Below are positions 57,450-64,000 of a DNA stretch of 64,000 bases, piece after piece; positions within the stretch are counted from its first letter, which is position 1; each line of letters starts with the position of its first letter. The stretch is from the NCBI RefSeq assembly GCF_016518545.1, contig NZ_JACVTO010000012.1, positions 1 through 64,000 of the forward strand, in the 5' to 3' direction. The position numbers were made by a program, and so were the translations under genes. The notes under the pieces are model-generated. The model saw nothing but the letters and a program-made list of their open reading frames with translations, searched no databases and was not told the DNA's origin. This DNA comes from Pseudomonas sp. S30 (GTDB lineage: Bacteria > Pseudomonadota > Gammaproteobacteria > Pseudomonadales > Pseudomonadaceae).

Positions 57450-58415
57450 ATGGACACCCAGGGCGTCATCGACAAACCCCGCATCGCCATCAGTGCCTGC
57501 CTGGCGGGTCAGGACGTGCGCTTCAACGGCGGGCACAAGGCCTCGGACCTGTGCCAGTCGCTCGGCGCCCATTTCGACTGGGTGCCCCTGTGTCCCGAGG
57601 TCGCCATCGGCCTGGGTACGCCTCGGGAAGCGATTCGCCTGGTGGGCGACCCGGAGGCGCCGGAAGTGATCAATCCACGCAACCCCGGGACCGACCTGGC
57701 CGCGCCACTGCGTGCCTACGGCGAACAGATGGCCGAGGCGCTGGACGATATCTGCGGCTACGTGTTCATGCAGAAGTCGCCGTCCTGCGGCCTGGAGCGG
57801 GTCAAGGTTTATCAGGACAACGGCCGCCCTTCGGTGCATGGGGGCCGCGGCGCCTATGCTCAGGCCTTCTGCGCACGACGCCCCGACCTGCCCGTGGAAG
57901 AAGAGGGTCGCCTGCATGATCCCGTGCTGCGGGAAAACTTCATCAGCCGCGTCTATGCCTATGCCGATTGGCAAAACCTGCTGCGCGAGGGCCTCACGCG
58001 CGGTGCGCTGATCGACTTCCACTCGCGCTACAAATACCTGTTGATGGCGCATAATCCCCAGGCTTATCGCGAACTCGGCAGCCTGCTCGGCAAGATGAAC
58101 CGTCATGACGATCCAGAAGTTCTCGGCCCACGCTACTTCAGCCAACTGATGCAGGCGCTGCGTCGCTGCGCCAGTCGAGGCACTCACAGCAACGTGCTGC
58201 AGCACCTGTGCGGGTATCTGCGCGACGCACTGGACGGCAGCGACAAAGCGGAAATGCAGCAGCTGATCAGCCAGTACCATGAAGGCATCGTGCCGCTGGT
58301 GGTGCCGCTGACCCTGCTCAAGCATCATCTGCGTAACCATCCGGATCCGTACCTCATGCAGCAGGCCTATCTGCAGCCGCACCCTGAAAACATGGGATTG
58401 CGCAATGCGCTCTGA
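57450..58415 (+). CDS. DUF523 and DUF1722 domain protein
   Basis: A 321-residue protein. The N-terminal half (about 10-155) is DUF523 (ISACLAGQDVRFNGGHK, PSCGLERVKVY), and the C-terminal half (about 195-310) is DUF1722. The combination is often found next to photolyase and MerR/LitR genes. Biochemical role is unknown. The ATG at 57450 has GGAG 9 bp upstream, and the gene overlaps the MerR-type gene by 11 bp. Confidence 0.9.
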   Translation: MDTQGVIDKPRIAISACLAGQDVRFNGGHKASDLCQSLGAHFDWVPLCPEVAIGLGTPREAIRLVGDPEAPEVINPRNPGTDLAAPLRAYGEQMAEALDDICGYVFMQKSPSCGLERVKVYQDNGRPSVHGGRGAYAQAFCARRPDLPVEEEGRLHDPVLRENFISRVYAYADWQNLLREGLTRGALIDFHSRYKYLLMAHNPQAYRELGSLLGKMNRHDDPEVLGPRYFSQLMQALRRCASRGTHSNVLQHLCGYLRDALDGSDKAEMQQLISQYHEGIVPLVVPLTLLKHHLRNHPDPYLMQQAYLQPHPENMGLRNAL

Positions 58416-59295
58416 AGATCACCTACCGATCGGCGAGCTGGCCCGGCGCACCGGGGTCAACCCTGTGACCCTGCGGGCCTGGGAGCGACGCTATGGTCTG
58501 TTGATTCCGGATCGCACTCCCAAAGGCCACCGGCTGTATCGCGAGGCGCATGTACAGAAGGTCCTCGATATCCTCCAATGGCTGGAACGTGGTGCTTCGG
58601 TCAGCCAGGTTCGAGACCTGCTGGAAAACAGCAACAGCACGCCACCGGTGCTCAATGGCGATTGGCAGGCGCGCTGCACGCAGTTGATCGAGGCCATCGC
58701 CAACCTTGCCCAGCGTTCGCTGGATCAGCAGCTGAACCAGGCCATGGCGCTGTATCCAGCGACCACTCTGTGCGATCAGCTACTGCTGCCGCTGCTCGAA
58801 CAATTGGAGCAGCGTTGGCGTCATCATTTCGATGCTGGGCTGGAGCAGTCCTTCTTCCACACCTGGCTGCGCAGCAAGCTCGGCGCGCGGGTGTACCACG
58901 ACAACCATTCCCTCGAAGGCCCACCCGTGCTCCTGGCCAGTGTGGCCGAACAGCCGTTCAACGAACGGCTGTGGCTGACGGCCTGGCTACTCAGCAGCAG
59001 TGGCGTGGCGGTCGAGGTGCTGGAGTACCCGGTGACGGGCAAGCAGCTGGTGCACGTGGTCGACAGGCTGCAGCCGCGGGCGGTGGTGCTGTACCTGGGC
59101 GCACGCCTCGACGTCCCTGCACTGATGCCGCTGGAGGGTGTAACGCAATTGAAACTACTGGGCGGTATCAGCGCTCCCATTCATCAGGAGCGACTGGAGA
59201 CCATGGGGCTTGCCAATTCCCAATTGTTCGAGACCCCGCAGCAGGTCCTGCGGCTGATCCAGCAGTCCACCCCGAGCCTCGATGCGAGACCCTGA
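58405..59295 (+). CDS. MerR-type light-response regulator, LitR class II-like
   Basis: A 296-residue regulator. The N-terminal MerR winged helix (IGELARRTGVNPVTLRAWERRYG, split near residues 8-30) is followed by a C-terminal domain of B12-binding type (about 90-290). I do not find the DxHxxG cobalamin ligand motif, so it should not bind adenosyl-B12. This fits the class II LitR proteins of Pseudomonas, which depend on a separate LOV partner protein. No LOV gene is in the window. Its neighbours (photolyase, flavin enzymes, LitR-type operators) support a light-controlled repressor role. Confidence 0.85.
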   Translation: MRSEDHLPIGELARRTGVNPVTLRAWERRYGLLIPDRTPKGHRLYREAHVQKVLDILQWLERGASVSQVRDLLENSNSTPPVLNGDWQARCTQLIEAIANLAQRSLDQQLNQAMALYPATTLCDQLLLPLLEQLEQRWRHHFDAGLEQSFFHTWLRSKLGARVYHDNHSLEGPPVLLASVAEQPFNERLWLTAWLLSSSGVAVEVLEYPVTGKQLVHVVDRLQPRAVVLYLGARLDVPALMPLEGVTQLKLLGGISAPIHQERLETMGLANSQLFETPQQVLRLIQQSTPSLDARP

Positions 59296-59296
59296 G

Positions 59297-60724
59297 ATGC
59301 ATTTGATCTGGTTGCGCAGCGATCTGCGCGTCGACGACAACACGGCCCTGAGCGCCGCGACCCATGAAGGGCCGACGATCGCCTTGTGGATCGCCAGCCC
59401 ACAGCAGTGGCAGGCCCATGACGACGCACCGGGCAAGGTGGATTTCTGGCTGCGTAACCTGCGCGACCTTCGTCACTCACTCGAGTCGCTCAACATTCCC
59501 CTGCTGATCGCCCACACCGACACCTGGCAACAGGTCCCCGAGACCGTATTGGCGGTCTGCCGCAAGCACAAGGTGCAGTCGGTGCACTGGAACGACGAGT
59601 ACGGCCTGAACGAGGCACAGCGCGACCAGTGCACCCGCGATGAGCTCGAAGGCGCCGGTATCGCCGTGCACACTCACCTGGACCAGGTGTTCTTCAAGCC
59701 CGGCACGCTGTTGACCAAGGCCGGCAACTATTTTCAGGTGTTCGGGCAGTTCCGCAAGGCATGCCTGGAGCACTTGCACCGTAGCGTGCCCTCCCTGGCT
59801 CATCCGGCGAAGCGCCAGGCGAAGCTGTCTATCGCCAACGATCCCATCCCCCAGCACCTGCAAGGCTTCGACAAACCCCGACAGAGCCTGCGCGAGCATT
59901 GGCCGGCCGGAGAGAAGGAAGCGCAGGCGCGCCTCGCCCGCTTCGTCGACCAGCGCATCGACGACTATCACGTGGCCCGCGACCTGCCCGCCACACCCGG
60001 CACCAGCCAGCTGTCGGCCTACCTGGCGGCCGGGGTGATTTCCCCCCGCCAGTGCCTGCACGCCGCCCTGGCCAGCAACCAGGGTGAATTCGACAGCGGC
60101 AGCAAGGGCGCTCGCACTTGGATCGAGGAACTGCTCTGGCGTGAATTCTACAAGCATATCCTGGTGGGTTATCCACAGGTCTCGCGCCACAAGGCCTTTC
60201 GCGCCCATACCGAAGCGTTGCCCTGGCGCGACGCGCCCGAAGATTTCAAGGCCTGGCAGGAAGGGCGCACCGGCTTTCCGCTGATCGACGCCGCCATGCG
60301 CCAGCTGCTTGAGACCGGCTGGATGCACAACCGCCTGCGCATGGTGTCGGCGATGTTCCTGAGCAAGAACCTGTTGATCGATTGGCGCAAGGGCGAACAG
60401 CACTTCATGCGTCACCTGGTTGATGGCGATCTGGCAGCGAACAATGGCGGCTGGCAATGGAGCGCCTCGACCGGAACCGACTCCGTGCCTTACTTCCGGA
60501 TCTTCAATCCAGTCACTCAATCCCAGCGGTTCGATCCAGATGGACGCTTCATTCGTCATTGGCTACCCGAACTCACTCATTTGGATGACAAGAACATCCA
60601 TTTACCAGTGAAATCTTCAGGGTTATTTGATACAAGTTCATACAGCAACCCCATTGTCGACTTGCGTAAGAGTCGAGAACGGGCACTTGCGGCATTCAAG
60701 GGGTTGCCCGCCGCCATCAGTTAG
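59297..60724 (+). CDS. phrB: Deoxyribodipyrimidine photolyase
   Basis: A 475-residue light-driven flavoenzyme that splits cyclobutane pyrimidine dimers. The N-terminal antenna domain begins LIWLRSDLRVDDNTAL. The FAD-binding half contains GARTWIEELLWREFYKHIL near residue 275, then FPLIDAAMRQLLETGWMHNR, and NNGGWQWSASTGTD near 390, the standard class I signatures. The start is the ATG at 59297, 1 bp after the regulator stop. It ends 12 bp before the SDR gene. Confidence 0.97.
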   Translation: MHLIWLRSDLRVDDNTALSAATHEGPTIALWIASPQQWQAHDDAPGKVDFWLRNLRDLRHSLESLNIPLLIAHTDTWQQVPETVLAVCRKHKVQSVHWNDEYGLNEAQRDQCTRDELEGAGIAVHTHLDQVFFKPGTLLTKAGNYFQVFGQFRKACLEHLHRSVPSLAHPAKRQAKLSIANDPIPQHLQGFDKPRQSLREHWPAGEKEAQARLARFVDQRIDDYHVARDLPATPGTSQLSAYLAAGVISPRQCLHAALASNQGEFDSGSKGARTWIEELLWREFYKHILVGYPQVSRHKAFRAHTEALPWRDAPEDFKAWQEGRTGFPLIDAAMRQLLETGWMHNRLRMVSAMFLSKNLLIDWRKGEQHFMRHLVDGDLAANNGGWQWSASTGTDSVPYFRIFNPVTQSQRFDPDGRFIRHWLPELTHLDDKNIHLPVKSSGLFDTSSYSNPIVDLRKSRERALAAFKGLPAAIS

Positions 60725-60736
60725 TGGGTATGCAAT

Positions 60737-61441
60737 TTGAGCAGTAGTCGCATTTTCTGGCTCACCGGAGCCGGTAGTGGTCTTGGCTTGGCGATGGCAG
60801 AGGACCTGCTTGGCTCCGGCCATCGAGTCGCGGTCAGCGGCCTTGATACTCAACGCCTTCAAGCCTTGAAGGCCGAGTACGATGACACCCTGCTGTGCCT
60901 TCCGGCGGGTCTGCATCACCTCGACCAGGCTCAACTGGCCGGCCAGCAGTTGCAAGCGCGCTGGGGCGCAGTGGACACGCTGATCGTCGATGCGGGTACC
61001 TGCGAGTACCTGCCGACGGATGTGCCGACCAACGAGATGTTCGATCAGATCCTCACCACCAACTGGCAGGCCTGCGAGCACGCGCTGGCAGTAGCTTTGC
61101 CCCTGCTGGCACGAAGTGAGCAGCCCCGTATCATGGCGGTTTTCAGCCGCTATTCGGCCTTGCAGCGGTACTCTCCCGCTCAGAGCCCGGCCGGCCACAA
61201 CAGCCTGCCTCATTGGCTGCGCGAGCAGCGCAAGGCGCTTGCCGACCTGGGTGTGCAACTGACGATAGTCGCCCCACCCTCGACCAAGGCGCCGCTGACC
61301 ACTGCGCAAGCATTGCCCGAATTGTGGACCGCCGACAGTGCCGCGAAGGAACTGCTCGATCGGTTGCAGACCAGACAGGCCGAACTGGTGCTCGAGGTGC
61401 TGGACCCTGCGCTGCTATGGCCGCTGCCCGAGCCGCGCTGA
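60737..61441 (+). CDS. SDR-like protein lacking the catalytic YxxxK motif
   Basis: A protein of 234 residues starting at TTG 60737 (the upstream ATG at 60730 stops at once). The cofactor motif TGAGSGLGLAMA is normal. Where short-chain dehydrogenases have YxxxK, this protein reads SPAGH (in QSPAGHNSLPHW), so both Tyr and Lys are missing and ordinary dehydrogenase chemistry is unlikely. It may be a binding protein or an enzyme of changed mechanism. It is last in the phrB operon and convergent with murI (14 bp gap). Confidence 0.8.
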   Translation: MSSSRIFWLTGAGSGLGLAMAEDLLGSGHRVAVSGLDTQRLQALKAEYDDTLLCLPAGLHHLDQAQLAGQQLQARWGAVDTLIVDAGTCEYLPTDVPTNEMFDQILTTNWQACEHALAVALPLLARSEQPRIMAVFSRYSALQRYSPAQSPAGHNSLPHWLREQRKALADLGVQLTIVAPPSTKAPLTTAQALPELWTADSAAKELLDRLQTRQAELVLEVLDPALLWPLPEPR

Positions 61442-61455
61442 GTTCACGTCGTCTC

Positions 61456-62256
61456 TCATTCCTCGAAGGGTTGCACCTGCACGCTCGATGCCTGCCCTAG
61501 CCCGGGCAGGACCGCTTGCAGGCGGCCTGGATCGGCGCTGCTGTAGAACACTGCCTGCCGCGCAGGCCCGCTCGCCAACAGATCCCCAGCCTGCAGCAGG
61601 CGCTGCAACTGCCGGGCTACCGCTGCGCCCGTATCGATGATTGCGACCTGCTCCGGCACCTGCTCGGCCAGCAGCGGCCGCAGGAAGGGATAGTGCGTAC
61701 AGCCCAGGATCAATGTGTCGCACCCGGCCTCCAGCAGTGGCTGCACGTAGCCTTGCAGCAACTGACGCAGCGCCGGGCTGGTGAGATCGCCTTGCTCGAT
61801 CAACTCGACCAGGCCAGGGCATGGCTGGGTGACGACGCGCACATCACCGGCGAAACGATCGAGCAAAGCGGCGAACCTGGCGCTTTGCAGGGTACCGGTG
61901 GTGGCCAGCACCCCGACCACGCCGGAACGGGTGGCCGCCGCTGCCGGTTTCACCGCCGGCTCCATGCCGACGATCGGCCACTGCGGGTAACGCGCGCGCA
62001 GGTCGGCGACAGCGGCTGCCGTGGCCGTGTTGCAGGCCAGCACCATCGCCTTGGCGCCCTGGGCCTGGAAGAACGCGGCGATGCGCCGGCAGCGCTCGCG
62101 AATGTAATCGGCAGACTTCTCGCCATAGGGCACATGCCCGGCGTCGGCCAGGTACAGCAACGATTCGGCCGGAAGCAGGCGACGCACCTCGGCCAGCACC
62201 GAGAGGCCGCCCACGCCCGAGTCCATCACGCCGATGGGCGCTGCACGATCAATCAT
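61456..62256 (-). CDS. murI: Glutamate racemase
   Basis: A 266-residue cytoplasmic enzyme that supplies D-glutamate for peptidoglycan. It has the two catalytic cysteines in ACNTATAAA (near residue 72) and GCTHYPFL (near 180), and the N-terminal [12 protein letters not shown]. The start ATG at 62256 overlaps the end of moeB by 8 bp, so it belongs to the prfA-prmC-moeB-murI operon. Confidence 0.96.
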   Translation of the reverse strand: MIDRAAPIGVMDSGVGGLSVLAEVRRLLPAESLLYLADAGHVPYGEKSADYIRERCRRIAAFFQAQGAKAMVLACNTATAAAVADLRARYPQWPIVGMEPAVKPAAAATRSGVVGVLATTGTLQSARFAALLDRFAGDVRVVTQPCPGLVELIEQGDLTSPALRQLLQGYVQPLLEAGCDTLILGCTHYPFLRPLLAEQVPEQVAIIDTGAAVARQLQRLLQAGDLLASGPARQAVFYSSADPGRLQAVLPGLGQASSVQVQPFEE

Positions 62257-63004
62257 GGCGGCCTGCACACACCGTGCAGCCCGGGTCGCGCTTGACCCGC
62301 AACTCGCGCATCCGGCTGCCGAGGGCATCGATGAGCAGCAGACGCCCTACCAGCGGCTCGCCGAAGCCGACCAGCAGCTTCAGCGCCTCGAGCGCCTGCA
62401 GGCTGCCGACCATGCCCACCAGCGGGCCGATCACGCCGGCCTCGCTGCAGGTCAGTTCGGCTTCGCTGCCATGACCGTACAGGCAGTGATAGCAAGGGCT
62501 GTGCGCCTGGCGTGGATCGAAGACCGACAACTGCCCTTCCAGACGAATCGCCGCGCCGCTGACCAGTGGCTTGCCCGCCGTCACGCAGGCGGCGTTGACC
62601 GCCTCGCGGGTGGCGAAATTGTCGCAGCAGTCCAGCACCAGGTCGACCGCACCGACCGCCGCCGCCAGGGTCTCGGGATCCAGCGCCTGGCGGTGGCCAA
62701 CCAGTTCGATCTGCGGGTTGATCGCGCGCAGGCGTCGCAGCGCCGAATCGACCTTGCTCAGGCCGAGGCTCTCGCTGTCGTGAATCACCTGGCGCTGCAA
62801 GTTGCTCAGGTCGACGTGGTCGAAATCGGCCAGATGCAGCTCGCCCACGCCTGCGGCTGCCAGATACAAGGCCACCGGCGAACCCAGCCCGCCCAATCCG
62901 ACCACCAGCACCTTGCTTTGCTTGAGTCGCAGCTGACCCTCGACATCCACCTGCGCCAGCAGGATCTGTCGGCTGTAGCGCAGCAGTTCGTCGTCGCTCA
63001 GCAC
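62249..63004 (-). CDS. moeB: Molybdopterin-synthase adenylyltransferase MoeB (ThiF/HesA family)
   Basis: A 251-residue E1-like enzyme that adenylates the C-terminus of MoaD. The nucleotide motif [16 protein letters not shown] is at about residue 33, with the Arg of NLQRQVIHD. Two CxxC pairs (CYHCLYG and CTVCAG) form a zinc site. No rhodanese domain is attached. It starts with GTG at 63004, overlapping the prmC stop by 7 bp. Confidence 0.93.
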   Translation of the reverse strand: MLSDDELLRYSRQILLAQVDVEGQLRLKQSKVLVVGLGGLGSPVALYLAAAGVGELHLADFDHVDLSNLQRQVIHDSESLGLSKVDSALRRLRAINPQIELVGHRQALDPETLAAAVGAVDLVLDCCDNFATREAVNAACVTAGKPLVSGAAIRLEGQLSVFDPRQAHSPCYHCLYGHGSEAELTCSEAGVIGPLVGMVGSLQALEALKLLVGFGEPLVGRLLLIDALGSRMRELRVKRDPGCTVCAGRHD

Positions 63005-63828
63005 GGCAGGCGCCCAAGGCTGATGCGCTCGTGACCGCCCAGATCGCGATGGCTGGCGACCTCGACGAACTGGCTGTCCTGCATCAGCGCGCGCACGGCG
63101 CTGGCCTGGTCGAAGCCGTGTTCGAGCATCAACCAGCCGCCAGGGAGCAGGTACCGGGGCGCCTGGGCGACGATCAGGCGCAAGTCGTCCAGGCCATCGT
63201 GGCCTGCCACCAGCGCACTGCTGGGTTCGAAGCGCAGGTCGCCGGCACTCAGGTGAGGGTCGTGGGCGGCGATGTAGGGAGGGTTGCTGAGGATCAGGTC
63301 GAAGCGCTCTCCGTCCAGGGCGTCGAACCAGTGGCTGGTACGCACCTGCACGTTGTCCAGGTGCAGCCGCTGGCGATTGCGCTCGGCCAGGGCCACGGCC
63401 TGCTCGATGCGGTCCACCGCCATCACCTGCCAGGCCGGGCGCTCGCTGGCCAGCGCCAGGGCGATGGCACCGCTGCCGGTGCCCAGATCCAGTACCCGTG
63501 CGGCCTGGGCCGGTAGACGTTGCAGGGCGGATTCCACCAGCAACTCGGTGTCGGGCCGAGGGATCAGGGTGTGCGGCGCCACCTCCAGGTCGAGCTTCCA
63601 GAACCCCTGCTGGCCGAGGATGTAGGCCACAGGCTCACCCGTACGGCGGCGTTCGATCCAGGCATCGTAGGTGTCAGCCGCTTCGCGGCTGACGATGCGC
63701 TCGGGCCAGGTGTGCAGGTAGCTACGCGACTTGCCCAGGGCGGCCGCCAGCAGCAGCTCGGCGTCCAGGCGTTCGGTAGGCGAATCGGGCAGGTGCGCAT
63801 TGCGCAGCAGGCTGGCGATGATGGTCAT
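62998..63828 (-). CDS. prmC: Release-factor glutamine methyltransferase PrmC
   Basis: A 276-residue SAM-dependent enzyme that methylates the Gln of the GGQ motif in release factors RF1 and RF2. SAM binding is through LDLGTGSGAIALALA near residue 116, and catalysis through NPPYIAAHD near 186. It follows prfA with a 1-base stop/start overlap (TGATG), the standard arrangement with its substrate gene. Confidence 0.97.
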   Translation of the reverse strand: MTIIASLLRNAHLPDSPTERLDAELLLAAALGKSRSYLHTWPERIVSREAADTYDAWIERRRTGEPVAYILGQQGFWKLDLEVAPHTLIPRPDTELLVESALQRLPAQAARVLDLGTGSGAIALALASERPAWQVMAVDRIEQAVALAERNRQRLHLDNVQVRTSHWFDALDGERFDLILSNPPYIAAHDPHLSAGDLRFEPSSALVAGHDGLDDLRLIVAQAPRYLLPGGWLMLEHGFDQASAVRALMQDSQFVEVASHRDLGGHERISLGRLPC

Positions 63829-64000
63829 CAGTCCCCCAGGGCGGCCAGTTGATCGGCCTGATATTCGGCGAGCAGGGGCTCGATCACCGCATCGACGCCA
63901 CCGGCCAGTACATCGTCCAGCGAATACAGCGTCAGGTTGATGCGATGGTCGGTGACCCGACCCTGTGGATAATTGTAGGTGCGGATACGCTCGGAGCGGT
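63828..64000 (-). CDS. prfA: Peptide chain release factor 1 (3' end only, cut by the window edge)
   Basis: The last 57 codons of RF1 on the minus strand. [19 protein letters not shown] and [17 protein letters not shown] are the conserved C-terminal part following the GGQ domain. The remainder lies beyond the window. It overlaps prmC by one base and heads the operon. Confidence 0.95.
   Translation of the reverse strand, partial: RSERIRTYNYPQGRVTDHRINLTLYSLDDVLAGGVDAVIEPLLAEYQADQLAALGD

Overview
The window is chromosomal DNA of a Pseudomonas, most likely of the P. putida group. It is GC-rich, and both flanks carry the gene order I remember from P. putida: pilC-pilD-coaE-yacG-(CbiM-like)-(DUF1780)-ndh on the left, and mqo, hpt, upp-uraA, hemH, a light-regulated phrB cluster and murI-moeB-prmC-prfA on the right. 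The species assignment is inference from synteny and was not computed.

Layout. 1-5739 is housekeeping: the end of the type IV pilus assembly operon, CoA synthesis, a gyrase inhibitor, and NDH-2. 5788-29182 is an accessory block of about 23 kb bounded by a 15-bp exact direct repeat. It holds phnN, a large autotransporter, an OmpA-domain protein, two NarL/LuxR response regulators flanking two tandem near-duplicate hybrid histidine kinases, and a BamE-like lipoprotein. It continues with an EAL phosphodiesterase plus a receiver-like orphan, a four-gene chaperone-usher fimbrial operon, a further LuxR regulator with a BvgS-like phosphorelay sensor, and a GT39-like glycosyltransferase. 29505-29743 is a tRNA operon (Asn-Pro-Lys) with its own promoter and terminator. 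30122-64000 is core again: clpB, a DUF1329/DUF1302 pair, acyl-CoA ligase, 2-hydroxyacid dehydrogenase, rsmC, a riboswitch-controlled Mn exporter, an M48 protease, a chemoreceptor, small conserved genes, mqo, purine and pyrimidine salvage, hemH, a light/photorepair cluster, and the murI-moeB-prmC-prfA operon.

How it fits together. The accessory block looks like a self-regulated surface-adhesion module. One part (autotransporter, OmpA-like protein, regulator with Glu at the phosphoacceptor site, tandem kinases, second regulator, lipoprotein) shares a 16-bp palindrome with TAGC-type half-sites, found at four places in three promoter regions. The other part (EAL, fimbriae, LuxR, BvgS-like sensor) resembles the Roc/Rcs-Pvr systems that control cup fimbriae in P. 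aeruginosa. Its two promoter regions share a different GGAATATTCC-like palindrome. At 56.3-61.4 kb, two promoters carry TRTACA-N12-TGTACA sites next to a LitR-type MerR gene and photolyase, which suggests a light-induced regulon.

Relics and degenerate enzymes are also present: an internally deleted cupin (WbuC-like) gene after hpt, a possible YkgJ fragment before mqo, an SDR without its YxxxK motif, and an SRAP-family protein with altered active-site residues.
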